This document shows positions 6,841 through 14,095 of a stretch of DNA of 17,406 nt, piece by piece. The DNA lies in the NCBI GenBank assembly GCA_031398695.1, contig JANNNU010000087.1, forward strand, positions 1-17,406, read 5' to 3'. Source of the stretch: JAIYDJ01 sp031398695 (lineage in GTDB: Bacteria; Pseudomonadota; Alphaproteobacteria; Rhodobacterales; Rhodobacteraceae). The notes under the pieces are model-generated. The model was not told the origin of the DNA. It worked only from the letters and a program-made list of their open reading frames with translations, and did no database searches. The first letter of the stretch is position 1, and the number at the start of each line of letters is the position of its first letter. Made by a program: the position numbers and the translations under genes.

Positions 6841-8145
6841 ATGCCCGTGCAGGTCAGATCCTGGATTGCGGCCGTCGCGGCGGCCGCCACGCTGTCCGGC
6901 TGCTTGGCCGGACAGCCGCCCGCGTCGAAACAGGCGTTCAGCCCGGTCGATGGCGAACCCGCGGGCAAACAGACGGCGGAGAGGGGCGAGGCGACCTCGC
7001 CCCTGATCGCAGACCTGCAGGCGCGGCAAAGCGTGCTGCCGCCCGACGGTCCGTTCGCGCTGGTGGCGGCTTCGGTGATCGAGGCGAGTGCCGGCGCGTC
7101 GGTCGCGGAACTGCGGGTCGCGCAACTGAAGGCGCAGGCCAAGTCGAAGAACTGGCTGCCGCAGATCGGCCCGTCGGTCAATCTGACGTCGCTGTCCGGT
7201 CTGGTGACGGACCTGTTGCTGCAACAGGCGCTGTTTGACAACGGCCAGCGCAAGGCGGAACGCGCCTATGCCGCCGCCGACGTCGAAGTGGCGGCGGTGA
7301 CGCTCGCCTCCGAGATGAACCAGCGGGTGTATCAGGGGCTTTATCACTATGTCCGCGCCGAACAGGCGCGCGCCCAAGGGGCGGTGTCGGCACGGGCCGC
7401 GGCGCGTCTGGAAAAATTCGACGCGATCATCTCGGAACGGATCGCGGGCGGCTTGTCGGACCGGTCGGAACAGCAGGTGATCCAGCAGCATCTGGTCGAG
7501 GTTCAGGCGACGCTGGCCGGCGACCGCGAGGCGGAAACGTCTGCCGTGGCCGAACTGGCCGCATTGGCGGCAGGGCCGATGGACGCGGTGCGCGGGCTGG
7601 ACACGCTGCCACCCGACGCTGCGCAGATCGTGCCGCTGGCCGTGCTGCGCGCCCGCAGCGAAGGCGCGCAACTCGTTGCCGGGGCGGACATGCAAAAGGC
7701 CGACATGCTGCCGGGCCTGCGCGCAACGGCCTCGGTCGGCTTGGACGGCGTGCAGCCTGGCGTGCGGCTGGGTGGGGGGCTGCTCAACTCTGGCATGCGC
7801 GAAAACATGGCGGCGCTGGAAGCGACGGACGAGGTGGCAGCCAAACGAACCGCCGAGGCCTAAGAAGAGGCGCAGCGCCGGATCGTGACACTCGAGCGCC
7901 AGATCGCCACGCTGGCGCAACGCGAAGCATCGGGAGCCACGGTTCTGGCGCAGACGTCGGACAACTTCGATCTGTTCACCGAACAATATCAGGTCGGGCG
8001 GCGCACCTTGCTGGAACTGGTGAACCAATACCGCGACTTCACCCGGCTGGAACGCGAGCAGGCCGGATTGCGCCATGACATGGCGCTGTTGCGTCTGGAA
8101 ATCGCGCGCGATCGCGGGCAACTGGTCGATGGGGCGCAATTGTGA
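6841..8145 (+). pseudogene. TolC-like lipoprotein outer-membrane factor interrupted by in-frame TAA
   Basis: The frame of 435 codons encodes a type I secretion outer-membrane factor of the TolC family. It has a lipoprotein signal peptide with a good lipobox (LSGC, Cys21) and the repeated long-helix plan of the family: LRVAQLKAQAKSKNWLPQIG (about residues 94-113) in the first half and LFTEQYQVGRRTLLELVNQY in the second, a strongly conserved outer-membrane-factor signature. Codon 341 (7861-7863) is TAA, flanked on both sides by uninterrupted family-like helix (KRTAEA before, EEAQRRIVTL after), with no frame change. The last 93 codons could be made only by readthrough or from GTG 7885, which has no good ribosome binding site. 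GGAGG lies eight bases before ATG 6841. The terminal TGA overlaps the GTG of the exporter gene. It is a recent nonsense mutation, a sequencing error, or a split protein. Confidence 0.85.
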
Positions 8146-10367
8146 CGGACCGGGTCGTAGCCTTCGAGATGAATGCGGTGCGGCCGACCGATCTGGTTCC
8201 GGCACCCGAGTTGCCGTCGTCGCCGATCCTGCCCTCCGTTGCCGTGCCGACCGACGAGCGCACCCGCGCACGGGCTGAAATCCTGTCGGTCTACGCCAGC
8301 CTGCTGGGTCTCGATCTGCCGCCGACCGACCTTCTCGAGGCGTTGCAGATCGCAGCACCGGGCCAGGTCCCGAGTTTCGAGCAGATGCTGGCGCCGCTCG
8401 CCGCCGCAGGGCTGACCGTATCGGTGGACCGGGTCGCCCGGCCAAAGGCACGGCACTGGCCCGCGCTGGCCGAGATGACGTCGGGTCAGGTCGTGCTGGT
8501 GCTGGGCGAAAGCGCTGCGGGCTTACAGGTCTATGACACCAGCGAGCCGGACAACTGCGCCGACGTGTCGCTCGAGGATTTCAACTGGGTTTATACCGGT
8601 CGCCTGTTGCTGGCGCGCAGTTCCATGGGGTTGCTCGAAACGCGGCACGCCGATGCCGCACGGCAACGCCACTGGTTCTGGGACGAATTCCGCCACTATC
8701 GCCGCCAGTTGATCGAGGTTGCCGCCGGATCGATGGTGGCCAATCTGCTGGCCGTGGCGGTCGCGCTTTTTTCCCTGCAGGTCTATGACCGGGTGATCCC
8801 GCACCAGTCCGAGCCGACGCTGTGGGTGCTGGCCCTAGGCGCCTTGCTGGCCATCGTGCTGGAAGGGATGCTGAAGCTCGCGCGGTCCAGCCTGATGGAC
8901 ATGACCGGCAAGCGCATCGAGTTGACCGTGCAGGCCCGGCTGATGAACCGCCTTCTGGGCATGAAACCGCAAGCGGGCCGCAGCCCGAGCCAGCAGTTCA
9001 GCGCGATGCGCGAGTTTTCGGCGGTGCGCGAATTCTTTACCGCCACCACGATCGGCACGCTGGCTGACCTGCCGTTCATCATGATCTTCTTCCTGCTGGT
9101 CGCCAGCATTGGCGGCAATCTGGTCTGGGTCCTCGCACTGGGGGCCGTGCTTATGATCGCGCCGGGGTTCTTGTTCCAGAAACGGATGATCGCGCTGACC
9201 ATGGCAACGCAAGGCGCATCGGTGCGCGCCGCGCGGCTGCTGTACGAGGCGGTCTTTGAGGCGGAAACCGTGACGACCCAGCGCGGCGAAGACCGGATCA
9301 AGCGGATCTGGTCCGAATTGTCCACGCTGTCGGCAGTGAAATCGTCGGAACAGCGGCAGTTGACCTCGCTTCTGGGCTATTGGGCCCAAGGGGTTCAGCA
9401 GGCGACCTATGTGATCGCGGTGGTGGCCGGCACCTATCTGGTGTTCGCGGGCGAGTTCACCGTCGGCACGATCATCGCCATCGGCATCCTCACCGGGCGC
9501 ACGCTGGGACCACTGGCGCAGCTGTCGTCCACGCTCGCGCGGTGGTCGAACGTCAAGGCGGCGCTGGACGGGCTCGAGGCCATCGCCAACGCCCCCCAGG
9601 CCGAAGAGCCGGGCCGCCACTACCTGCGCCGCGAAAAGCTGACCGGCGGGTTCGAGCTGCGCAACCTGTCGTTCCACTATGACCCGCAATCGGCAGCGAA
9701 CATCGACATCGCCGCGCTGGCCATTCCGGCAGGACAGCATGTGGCGATCCTGGGGGCCAACGGGTCGGGCAAGTCGACGCTCCTGCGGCTGCTGGCGGGG
9801 CTGTACGAGCCGACCCAGGGCCGTGTGCTGATCGACGGCGTCGACCTGCATCAGGTGCACCCGCGCGATCTGCGTCGCGGCATCGGCTACCTTGGGCAAG
9901 AGGTGCGGCTCTTTTCCGGCACCCTGCGCGACAACCTGAACATGACCCAGCTGGAGCGTGACGACGCCAGGATGTATGCCGCGCTGGATTTCGCGGGGTT
10001 GGGGCCGTTCGTGCGCAGCCACCCGCGCGGGCTGGACCTTGAAATCAAGGAGATGGGCGAAGGCTTGTCGGTCGGGCAGCGCCAAAGCCTTGGCTGGGCG
10101 CGGCTGTGGTTGCAGGATCCGGTGGTGGTGTTGCTCGACGAACCAACCGCGGCGCTGGACCAGACGCTGGAGTCGACGCTGGTCAGCCGGCTCAAGAGCT
10201 GGCTCGATGGGCGTACGGCGGTGATTGCCACTCACCGCGTGCCGATCCTGCACCTGACGACCCGCACGCTGATCCTGCAGAACGGCAGGATGGCGGTCGA
10301 TGGCCCCCGCGAGGCCGTGCTGGCGCATCTTTCGAAAACCCAGTCCACAGCAGGGGTCAAGGCATGA
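8142..10367 (+). CDS. Type I secretion ABC exporter with C39-like domain (LapB/RtxB type)
   Basis: A 741-residue inner-membrane ATPase that powers export of the adjacent adhesin. Residues ~35-170 form a peptidase C39-like domain without the catalytic Cys/His, which in related exporters binds the substrate rather than cutting it. The membrane domain spans about 195-470. The nucleotide-binding domain shows Walker A GANGSGKST (538-546), signature LSVGQ (642-646), Walker B VVVLLDE (661-667) and the switch histidine H698 (ATH). All motifs are intact. The GTG start (8142) overlaps the TGA of the outer-membrane factor (GTGA), implying translational coupling; ATG 8169 is an alternative start. The stop overlaps the ATG of the HlyD gene. 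Because of the coupling, the upstream TAA in the outer-membrane factor could reduce its expression. Confidence 0.93.
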   Translation: MTDRVVAFEMNAVRPTDLVPAPELPSSPILPSVAVPTDERTRARAEILSVYASLLGLDLPPTDLLEALQIAAPGQVPSFEQMLAPLAAAGLTVSVDRVARPKARHWPALAEMTSGQVVLVLGESAAGLQVYDTSEPDNCADVSLEDFNWVYTGRLLLARSSMGLLETRHADAARQRHWFWDEFRHYRRQLIEVAAGSMVANLLAVAVALFSLQVYDRVIPHQSEPTLWVLALGALLAIVLEGMLKLARSSLMDMTGKRIELTVQARLMNRLLGMKPQAGRSPSQQFSAMREFSAVREFFTATTIGTLADLPFIMIFFLLVASIGGNLVWVLALGAVLMIAPGFLFQKRMIALTMATQGASVRAARLLYEAVFEAETVTTQRGEDRIKRIWSELSTLSAVKSSEQRQLTSLLGYWAQGVQQATYVIAVVAGTYLVFAGEFTVGTIIAIGILTGRTLGPLAQLSSTLARWSNVKAALDGLEAIANAPQAEEPGRHYLRREKLTGGFELRNLSFHYDPQSAANIDIAALAIPAGQHVAILGANGSGKSTLLRLLAGLYEPTQGRVLIDGVDLHQVHPRDLRRGIGYLGQEVRLFSGTLRDNLNMTQLERDDARMYAALDFAGLGPFVRSHPRGLDLEIKEMGEGLSVGQRQSLGWARLWLQDPVVVLLDEPTAALDQTLESTLVSRLKSWLDGRTAVIATHRVPILHLTTRTLILQNGRMAVDGPREAVLAHLSKTQSTAGVKA

Positions 10368-11545
10368 GCGCGATCGGGCTGGACGACGGGCTGTCAGGCC
10401 GGATGCGGGGACCAAGCCTGACGATCTGGCTGATCGGAGCCAGCATCGCGGCTTTCTTGATCTGGGCCTCGGTCGCGTGGGTAGACGAGATCGTGCGCGC
10501 CCCGGGTGAGGTGGTGTCCTCGTCGCGCCCGCAGATCATCCAGAACCTGGAAGGCGGGATTCTGGCCGAACTGAACGTGGCCGAAGGCGACATCGTCGAA
10601 CCCGGCCAGACGCTGGCGCGGCTTTACGGCACGCAGTACCAGTCGGCGGCCGACGAACTGGCCGACCAGATCGCCGGGCTGGAAATCCGTCGCCTGCGGA
10701 TCGAGGCGGAAATGGCCGGGATGACCGGGTTCGAGGTTCCGGAAGAATTTGCAAACCGGGTGCCCGCCATCGTGGCATCGGAACGCAGTCTGTTGCAGGC
10801 GCGCCAAGCCGAGTTTGCGGCGCGGGTGACCGGAGCGCAGGCGGTGCTGGATCAGACCGGCGCCGAACTCGACCTTTTGGAAAAGATGTATGCCCGCGAA
10901 ATCGCGCCGCTGATCGAGGTGACGCGGGCCCGAAAGGCCAACTCGGACGCGCAAAACCGGCTAAGCGAGGCCGTCAACACCACCGAGTTGGAACGGGCCA
11001 GCGATTATTCCAAAACGCAGGGCGATCTTGCCGCACTGCGTCAGAAGATGAAACTGGCGACCGACCAGCTCGATCGCACCGTTCTGCTGGCCCCTATGCG
11101 CGGCGTTGTGAACAAGCTGTCGGTCACCACGATCGGCGGCGTGGTGCGGCCGGGCGAGGAGATCTTGCAGATCATCCCGCTGGACGAGGAACTGTTCGTC
11201 GAGGCCAAGGTGAAACCCCGCGACATCGCGGCGGTGCGCCAGGGGCAGGAAGCGACGATCAAACTGTCGGCCTATGACTATACCATCTGGGGGTCGTTGC
11301 GCGGGCAGGTGACGTTCATCTCGGCCGATACGTTCAAGGACGACCGGTCGCGCGCGGTGGATGGCGATCCGCACTACAAGGTGACCTTGCGGGTGGACCG
11401 CGAGGCGCTGACCGCGCGTCAGTCCGGGCTGCAGATCCGGCCAGGCATGCAGGCCGAGGTCGAGTTGCAGACGGGGGGCAAGACCGTGCTGACCTATCTG
11501 ACCAAACCGCTTTACAAAAGCTCCGAGGCGCTGCGCGAACGCTGA
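10364..11545 (+). CDS. HlyD-family periplasmic adaptor of type I secretion
   Basis: A 393-residue membrane-fusion protein that bridges the ABC exporter and the outer-membrane factor. It has a short cytoplasmic N terminus, one membrane helix (about residues 19-40), a lipoyl-like half motif (IIQNLEGGILAELNVAEGD, about 58-76), a long helical hairpin (about 95-250), the second lipoyl half (LLAPMRGVVNKLSVTTIGGVV, from nucleotide 11086) and a beta-barrel C terminus ending near TYLTKPLYKSSEALRER, which is typical of HlyD/LapC proteins. The ATG at 10364 overlaps the exporter TGA as ATGA. The frame is open further upstream inside the exporter gene, but that part has no HlyD features. It is the last gene of the secretion operon and converges on crtC. 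Confidence 0.94.
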   Translation: MSAIGLDDGLSGRMRGPSLTIWLIGASIAAFLIWASVAWVDEIVRAPGEVVSSSRPQIIQNLEGGILAELNVAEGDIVEPGQTLARLYGTQYQSAADELADQIAGLEIRRLRIEAEMAGMTGFEVPEEFANRVPAIVASERSLLQARQAEFAARVTGAQAVLDQTGAELDLLEKMYAREIAPLIEVTRARKANSDAQNRLSEAVNTTELERASDYSKTQGDLAALRQKMKLATDQLDRTVLLAPMRGVVNKLSVTTIGGVVRPGEEILQIIPLDEELFVEAKVKPRDIAAVRQGQEATIKLSAYDYTIWGSLRGQVTFISADTFKDDRSRAVDGDPHYKVTLRVDREALTARQSGLQIRPGMQAEVELQTGGKTVLTYLTKPLYKSSEALRER

Positions 11546-11546
11546 T

Positions 11547-11560
11547 CGCCGACCACGGCG
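11547..11560. terminator. Small hairpin in the 21-bp convergent gap (possible shared terminator)
   Basis: CGCCG (11547-11551), loop ACCA, CGGCG (11556-11560) form a perfect five-pair stem inside the 21 bp between the HlyD stop and the crtC stop. On the plus strand only TTT follows (11565-11567) and on the minus strand there is no T-run, so it is weak as a classical intrinsic terminator. It could act in both directions. There is no other room for a terminator between the convergent operons. Confidence 0.4.
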
Positions 11561-11566
11561 CAGGTT

Positions 11567-12406
11567 TCACCCGGACCAGCCGGCCCGGCGCGGCACCCGC
11601 ACCGCGAGCATCGGCATGAGCAAGGGCGAGCGGAAACGGCCCAGGTCCAACGCCTCGTGCACGCCCGTGACGGGTTCGCCGTCCAGCACGGTTTCCACCA
11701 GAGAGCGGCTGTAGAACGGGGCCTCCAGCATCGCCATCGTCTGTCGGGGCCGATGGCCGGCATCGCAGCGGGTGTCGCGCGCGATCCCCCACAGTGTACG
11801 GGGCAGGCGGGTCAGCGGTGGCGGGGCGATCTCGGTCACCGTGCCATCCGCGGCGATGTCGAGGCCAAGCGCCAGGGTAGACCCGTCGCGGCGCGTCCCG
11901 TCATAAAAGCACGTCGCCCCCCCGGTGCGTCGCGGATAGCGCCCCCAGGTCCAGCGCCGAAAATCGGCTTCGAGTGCAGCCGAGCCGAAATTTGCATCGA
12001 AATAGCCATGCCCTTGCCAGCTGTGGCCTTGTGTCAGATCGACCTCGATTCGTGCCGTGGGCGCAAAGGGGCGCCAGATGTGCGTGGCATCCGGGGTCAA
12101 GATCGCCTCGACGCCGGTGATTGCCGACGGGGTCAGCCGGATCTGGCCGCGCACCCGAGACACCCGCGGCAGGGCCGAAACCTCGTTCACGTCGATCACC
12201 AGCGTGCCCTGATCCCAAGCCATCCGGCTTGGCCCGACCTGCAATGCATCGCGGCTTTGGCGCAAGGCCTGCCGGCCCCGGTCTGTCATGGTAAACCGCC
12301 CGCCGGGCCCATAGGTGACGACGTTTATGCAGCAGTGGTCTTGCGGGTCGCGCCTGCCGCTCCACCGATACCAAGGCGAGAACACCGATCCGATGAACCC
12401 GATCAC
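11567..12406 (-). CDS. crtC: Acyclic carotenoid 1,2-hydratase (hydroxyneurosporene synthase)
   Basis: CrtC adds water to the C1-C2 double bond of neurosporene or lycopene end groups, an early step of the spheroidene/spirilloxanthin branch. From GTG 12406 it is 279 residues, matching the ~280 of Rhodobacter CrtC. It starts MIGFIGSVFSPWYRW and includes HCCINV, GRFTMTDRG, IWRPFAP, WQGHGYFDANFGSAALE and a C terminus with ETVLDGEPVTGVHEALDL, all characteristic. The GTG overlaps the crtD TGA (GTGA), so translation should be coupled to crtD. The same frame stays open and CrtC-like upstream (residues such as YAWWYVDGVSDDG), but without ATG, GTG or TTG until at least about 12600, so the short form is annotated. 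It lies at the edge of the photosynthesis cluster, facing the secretion operon. Confidence 0.93.
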   Translation of the reverse strand: MIGFIGSVFSPWYRWSGRRDPQDHCCINVVTYGPGGRFTMTDRGRQALRQSRDALQVGPSRMAWDQGTLVIDVNEVSALPRVSRVRGQIRLTPSAITGVEAILTPDATHIWRPFAPTARIEVDLTQGHSWQGHGYFDANFGSAALEADFRRWTWGRYPRRTGGATCFYDGTRRDGSTLALGLDIAADGTVTEIAPPPLTRLPRTLWGIARDTRCDAGHRPRQTMAMLEAPFYSRSLVETVLDGEPVTGVHEALDLGRFRSPLLMPMLAVRVPRRAGWSG

Positions 12407-13980
12407 CGAGACGGCGCGCGTCCCGTCGTCCGAGACGCCGTCGACATACCACCAGGCATAGCCATCGGGCGCAACCTCGACTCGGAAGTCTGGTCGTTCA
12501 AGATCGCCTCGGCAGCGTGCCGTCCGGACAAGGCCGCCATCGGCACCCCCGCCCCCGGATGCGCCCCGCCGCCGGCCAGATACAGCCCCGGCAGCGCGGT
12601 CCGCGCCCCCGGCCGCTGAAACGCCGACAGGGTCCCGGCCGGACTTCGCCCGTAAAGCGACCCCTGCGAGCCCGGAAACAGGGTGGAAAAGCCCTGCGGC
12701 GTGGTCAGGCAGCGGTCCGGCGGGTCCGGATCGAACGTCAGCCCGAAGCGGGCCAGCTGCGGGAAGGTCCGTTGGCGGCATTGCAGGGTTTCTCCGGGGC
12801 TTTGGGTGGTTTTGGGGGGGGCGTTCATGATGATTTCGAACCGCTCCATCGTGCCGGGCGCGGGCGGGCCAGCCGCGCGGTCTTGCGCACAAACATAAAG
12901 CGTCGCCTGTTCAGGCATGTGTCCCGCGCGGATCGGGCCGAATTCCTGTGCCGGATCATCGCAGAAAAACACGGTGTGGTAGGCGAGGTCGACGCCTTGC
13001 GGTCGTGCCGCAAAGGCCCAGACCCAGGCCGAGTGGCTGCGCGGATGGGCAGCGACCGGTTTCAGCGCGCCTTGCGGGCCGTTGCCCAGAAGGCCCGCCA
13101 GCAGCGCGGCCGGATCGCCGTTGAACACCACGGTGTCGCACCGCAGCACGCGCCCGTCCGACAGCTCCACCCCGGTCACCCGCCCGCCCTGCCGTTCGAT
13201 CCGGCGCACGGCGACATTGTAGGTCAGCTCTGCCCCCAAGCCTTCGGCCAGACCCGCCAAAGCCAATGCAAGGCCGTGCATGCCGCCCTGCACCGCCCAG
13301 ACACCCTGCGCCTCGGCGGCCCAAATCAGCGACAGCACGGCGGGCGACAGGTTTGGCGCGCCGCCGACATAGGTCGCATAGCGACCGAACAGCTGCTGCA
13401 ACCGGGGGTCGGTGAACTGCGTCGCGAGATGGGCAGCCAGGGTTCTTCCGGGCCGCAACGCGCCCCACATGTTTGGCCGGGCCGCGGCGTTCAGCGCGAC
13501 GGCCCCAAGGCTCGGTCTGGCAGCCCGCATCATCGGCGCATCGAAGGCGGTGTAAAGCTGGCGTGACAGTCTGTCGAAACGGCGAAACTGGTCGGCGCTG
13601 CGTGCGCCGGCAAAGTCGGCGATCGCTTCGGCACTGGCGTCCGGGTCGGTGAACAGGTCAAGACGGCTGCCGTCGGGCCAGAAATGTCGCGCGAGCATCG
13701 GCAGCGGGATCAGCGTCAGGTGGTCGTCCAGCCGCGCACCTGCCGCGGCGAACACATCGTCGAACACGTGGCGCATCGTCAGCACCGTCGGCCCGGCATC
13801 GACCGGCCCCGCGTCTGTCGGCAGCGTTCGCATCTTGCCGCCTGGTTCAGGCTGCGCCTCGATCACGTGTACCCGCACGCCGGCCGCAGCCAGACGCACA
13901 GCCGCGCACAGCCCGCCGATGCCCGCGCCGATCACGACGACGCTTTTGTCTGGCTGGCTCGGGTCACCGGGATGATTCAT
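12403..13980 (-). CDS. crtD: Hydroxyneurosporene/methoxyneurosporene 3,4-desaturase
   Basis: A 525-residue FAD-dependent desaturase of the phytoene-desaturase family that introduces the C3,4 double bond into 1-hydroxy or methoxy carotenoids, at the inner membrane. The dinucleotide-binding motif VVVIGAGIGGLCAA (14-27) is followed by EAQPEPGGKMRTL (about 41-53) and GPVDAGPTVLTMRHVFDD, hallmarks of CrtD/CrtI enzymes. The C-terminal FAD-contact region GLYLAGGGAHPGAGVPMA is present. The order next to crtC and divergent from crtE, rather than beside crtB, makes it CrtD and not CrtI. The last ~30 residues (after HAAEAILNDQ) form a basic, low-complexity tail that overlaps the upstream CrtC-like frame. 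The ATG at 13978-13980 opens towards the operator region shared with crtE; its ribosome binding site is weak. Confidence 0.95.
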   Translation of the reverse strand: MNHPGDPSQPDKSVVVIGAGIGGLCAAVRLAAAGVRVHVIEAQPEPGGKMRTLPTDAGPVDAGPTVLTMRHVFDDVFAAAGARLDDHLTLIPLPMLARHFWPDGSRLDLFTDPDASAEAIADFAGARSADQFRRFDRLSRQLYTAFDAPMMRAARPSLGAVALNAAARPNMWGALRPGRTLAAHLATQFTDPRLQQLFGRYATYVGGAPNLSPAVLSLIWAAEAQGVWAVQGGMHGLALALAGLAEGLGAELTYNVAVRRIERQGGRVTGVELSDGRVLRCDTVVFNGDPAALLAGLLGNGPQGALKPVAAHPRSHSAWVWAFAARPQGVDLAYHTVFFCDDPAQEFGPIRAGHMPEQATLYVCAQDRAAGPPAPGTMERFEIIMNAPPKTTQSPGETLQCRQRTFPQLARFGLTFDPDPPDRCLTTPQGFSTLFPGSQGSLYGRSPAGTLSAFQRPGARTALPGLYLAGGGAHPGAGVPMAALSGRHAAEAILNDQTSESRLRPMAMPGGMSTASRTTGRAPSR

Positions 13981-14011
13981 CTCGGTGGATTGTTGACTCG
14001 GGCTACCGAAC

Positions 14012-14029
14012 TGTCCAGTATCATTTACA
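14012..14029. promoter_or_regulatory. PpsR/CrtJ operator site 1 (crtD-crtE)
   Basis: TGTCCAGTATCATTTACA fits TGT-N12-ACA exactly, the recognised binding sequence of the redox-responsive repressor PpsR/CrtJ. Its left half is the weaker match to symmetry. Six bases separate it from the second site (centre-to-centre 24 bp), which favours cooperative tetramer binding as known for this regulator. Confidence 0.85.
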
Positions 14030-14035
14030 CCGTCG

Positions 14036-14053
14036 TGTCATTTTTTACTGACA
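14036..14053. promoter_or_regulatory. PpsR/CrtJ operator site 2 (crtD-crtE)
   Basis: TGTCATTTTTTACTGACA is a near-ideal TGT-N12-ACA site; the symmetry extends to TGTCA/TGACA and to the outer G/C pair. It lies 42 bp upstream of the crtE start codon. Confidence 0.9.
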
Positions 14054-14095
14054 CTTTTACGCTCGGGGTTTCGGAATGCAGAAGGACACCTGTCG

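Larger units (their letters stand above)
13981..14095. promoter_or_regulatory. Divergent crtD/crtE control region
   Basis: These 115 bp separate crtD (minus) and crtE (plus) and are AT-richer than the flanking genes. They contain two tandem TGT-N12-ACA sites (listed separately). A TTGACT lies at 13993-13998, and TTTACA (14024-14029) forms the right half of the first site. I cannot assign a convincing -10 for either direction. AAGGA (14082-14086) is the crtE ribosome binding site. The layout implies coordinated, oxygen/light-responsive control of crtDC and crtEF. Confidence 0.75.

Noticed and set aside
247..7863. Stop-codon reassignment as an explanation of the in-frame TAG and TAA
   Set aside because: TAG and TGA end clearly intact genes in the window (TAG: smr, mltA, crtF; TGA: secB, crtE, bchC), the in-frame TAA is a single case, and nothing in Rhodobacterales suggests a variant code; two independent mutations or a sequencing error are simpler.
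4264..8451. Very long open frame antisense to the adhesin and outer-membrane factor
   Set aside because: It is a by-product of GC-rich codons on the plus strand; the translation is Arg/His/Gly-rich and shows no domain, and the sense strand carries clear families.
10106..10363. Upstream start for the HlyD gene inside the exporter gene
   Set aside because: The ATGA overlap at 10364 and the N-terminal membrane helix right after it fit the family; the extension is an out-of-frame reading of the ATPase domain.
12407..12892. crtC frame open far upstream to 12892
   Set aside because: Beyond about 12493 the translation is low-complexity Gly/Arg/Ala sequence antiparallel to nothing CrtC-like and runs inside crtD; only the 12407-12493 part is of interest.
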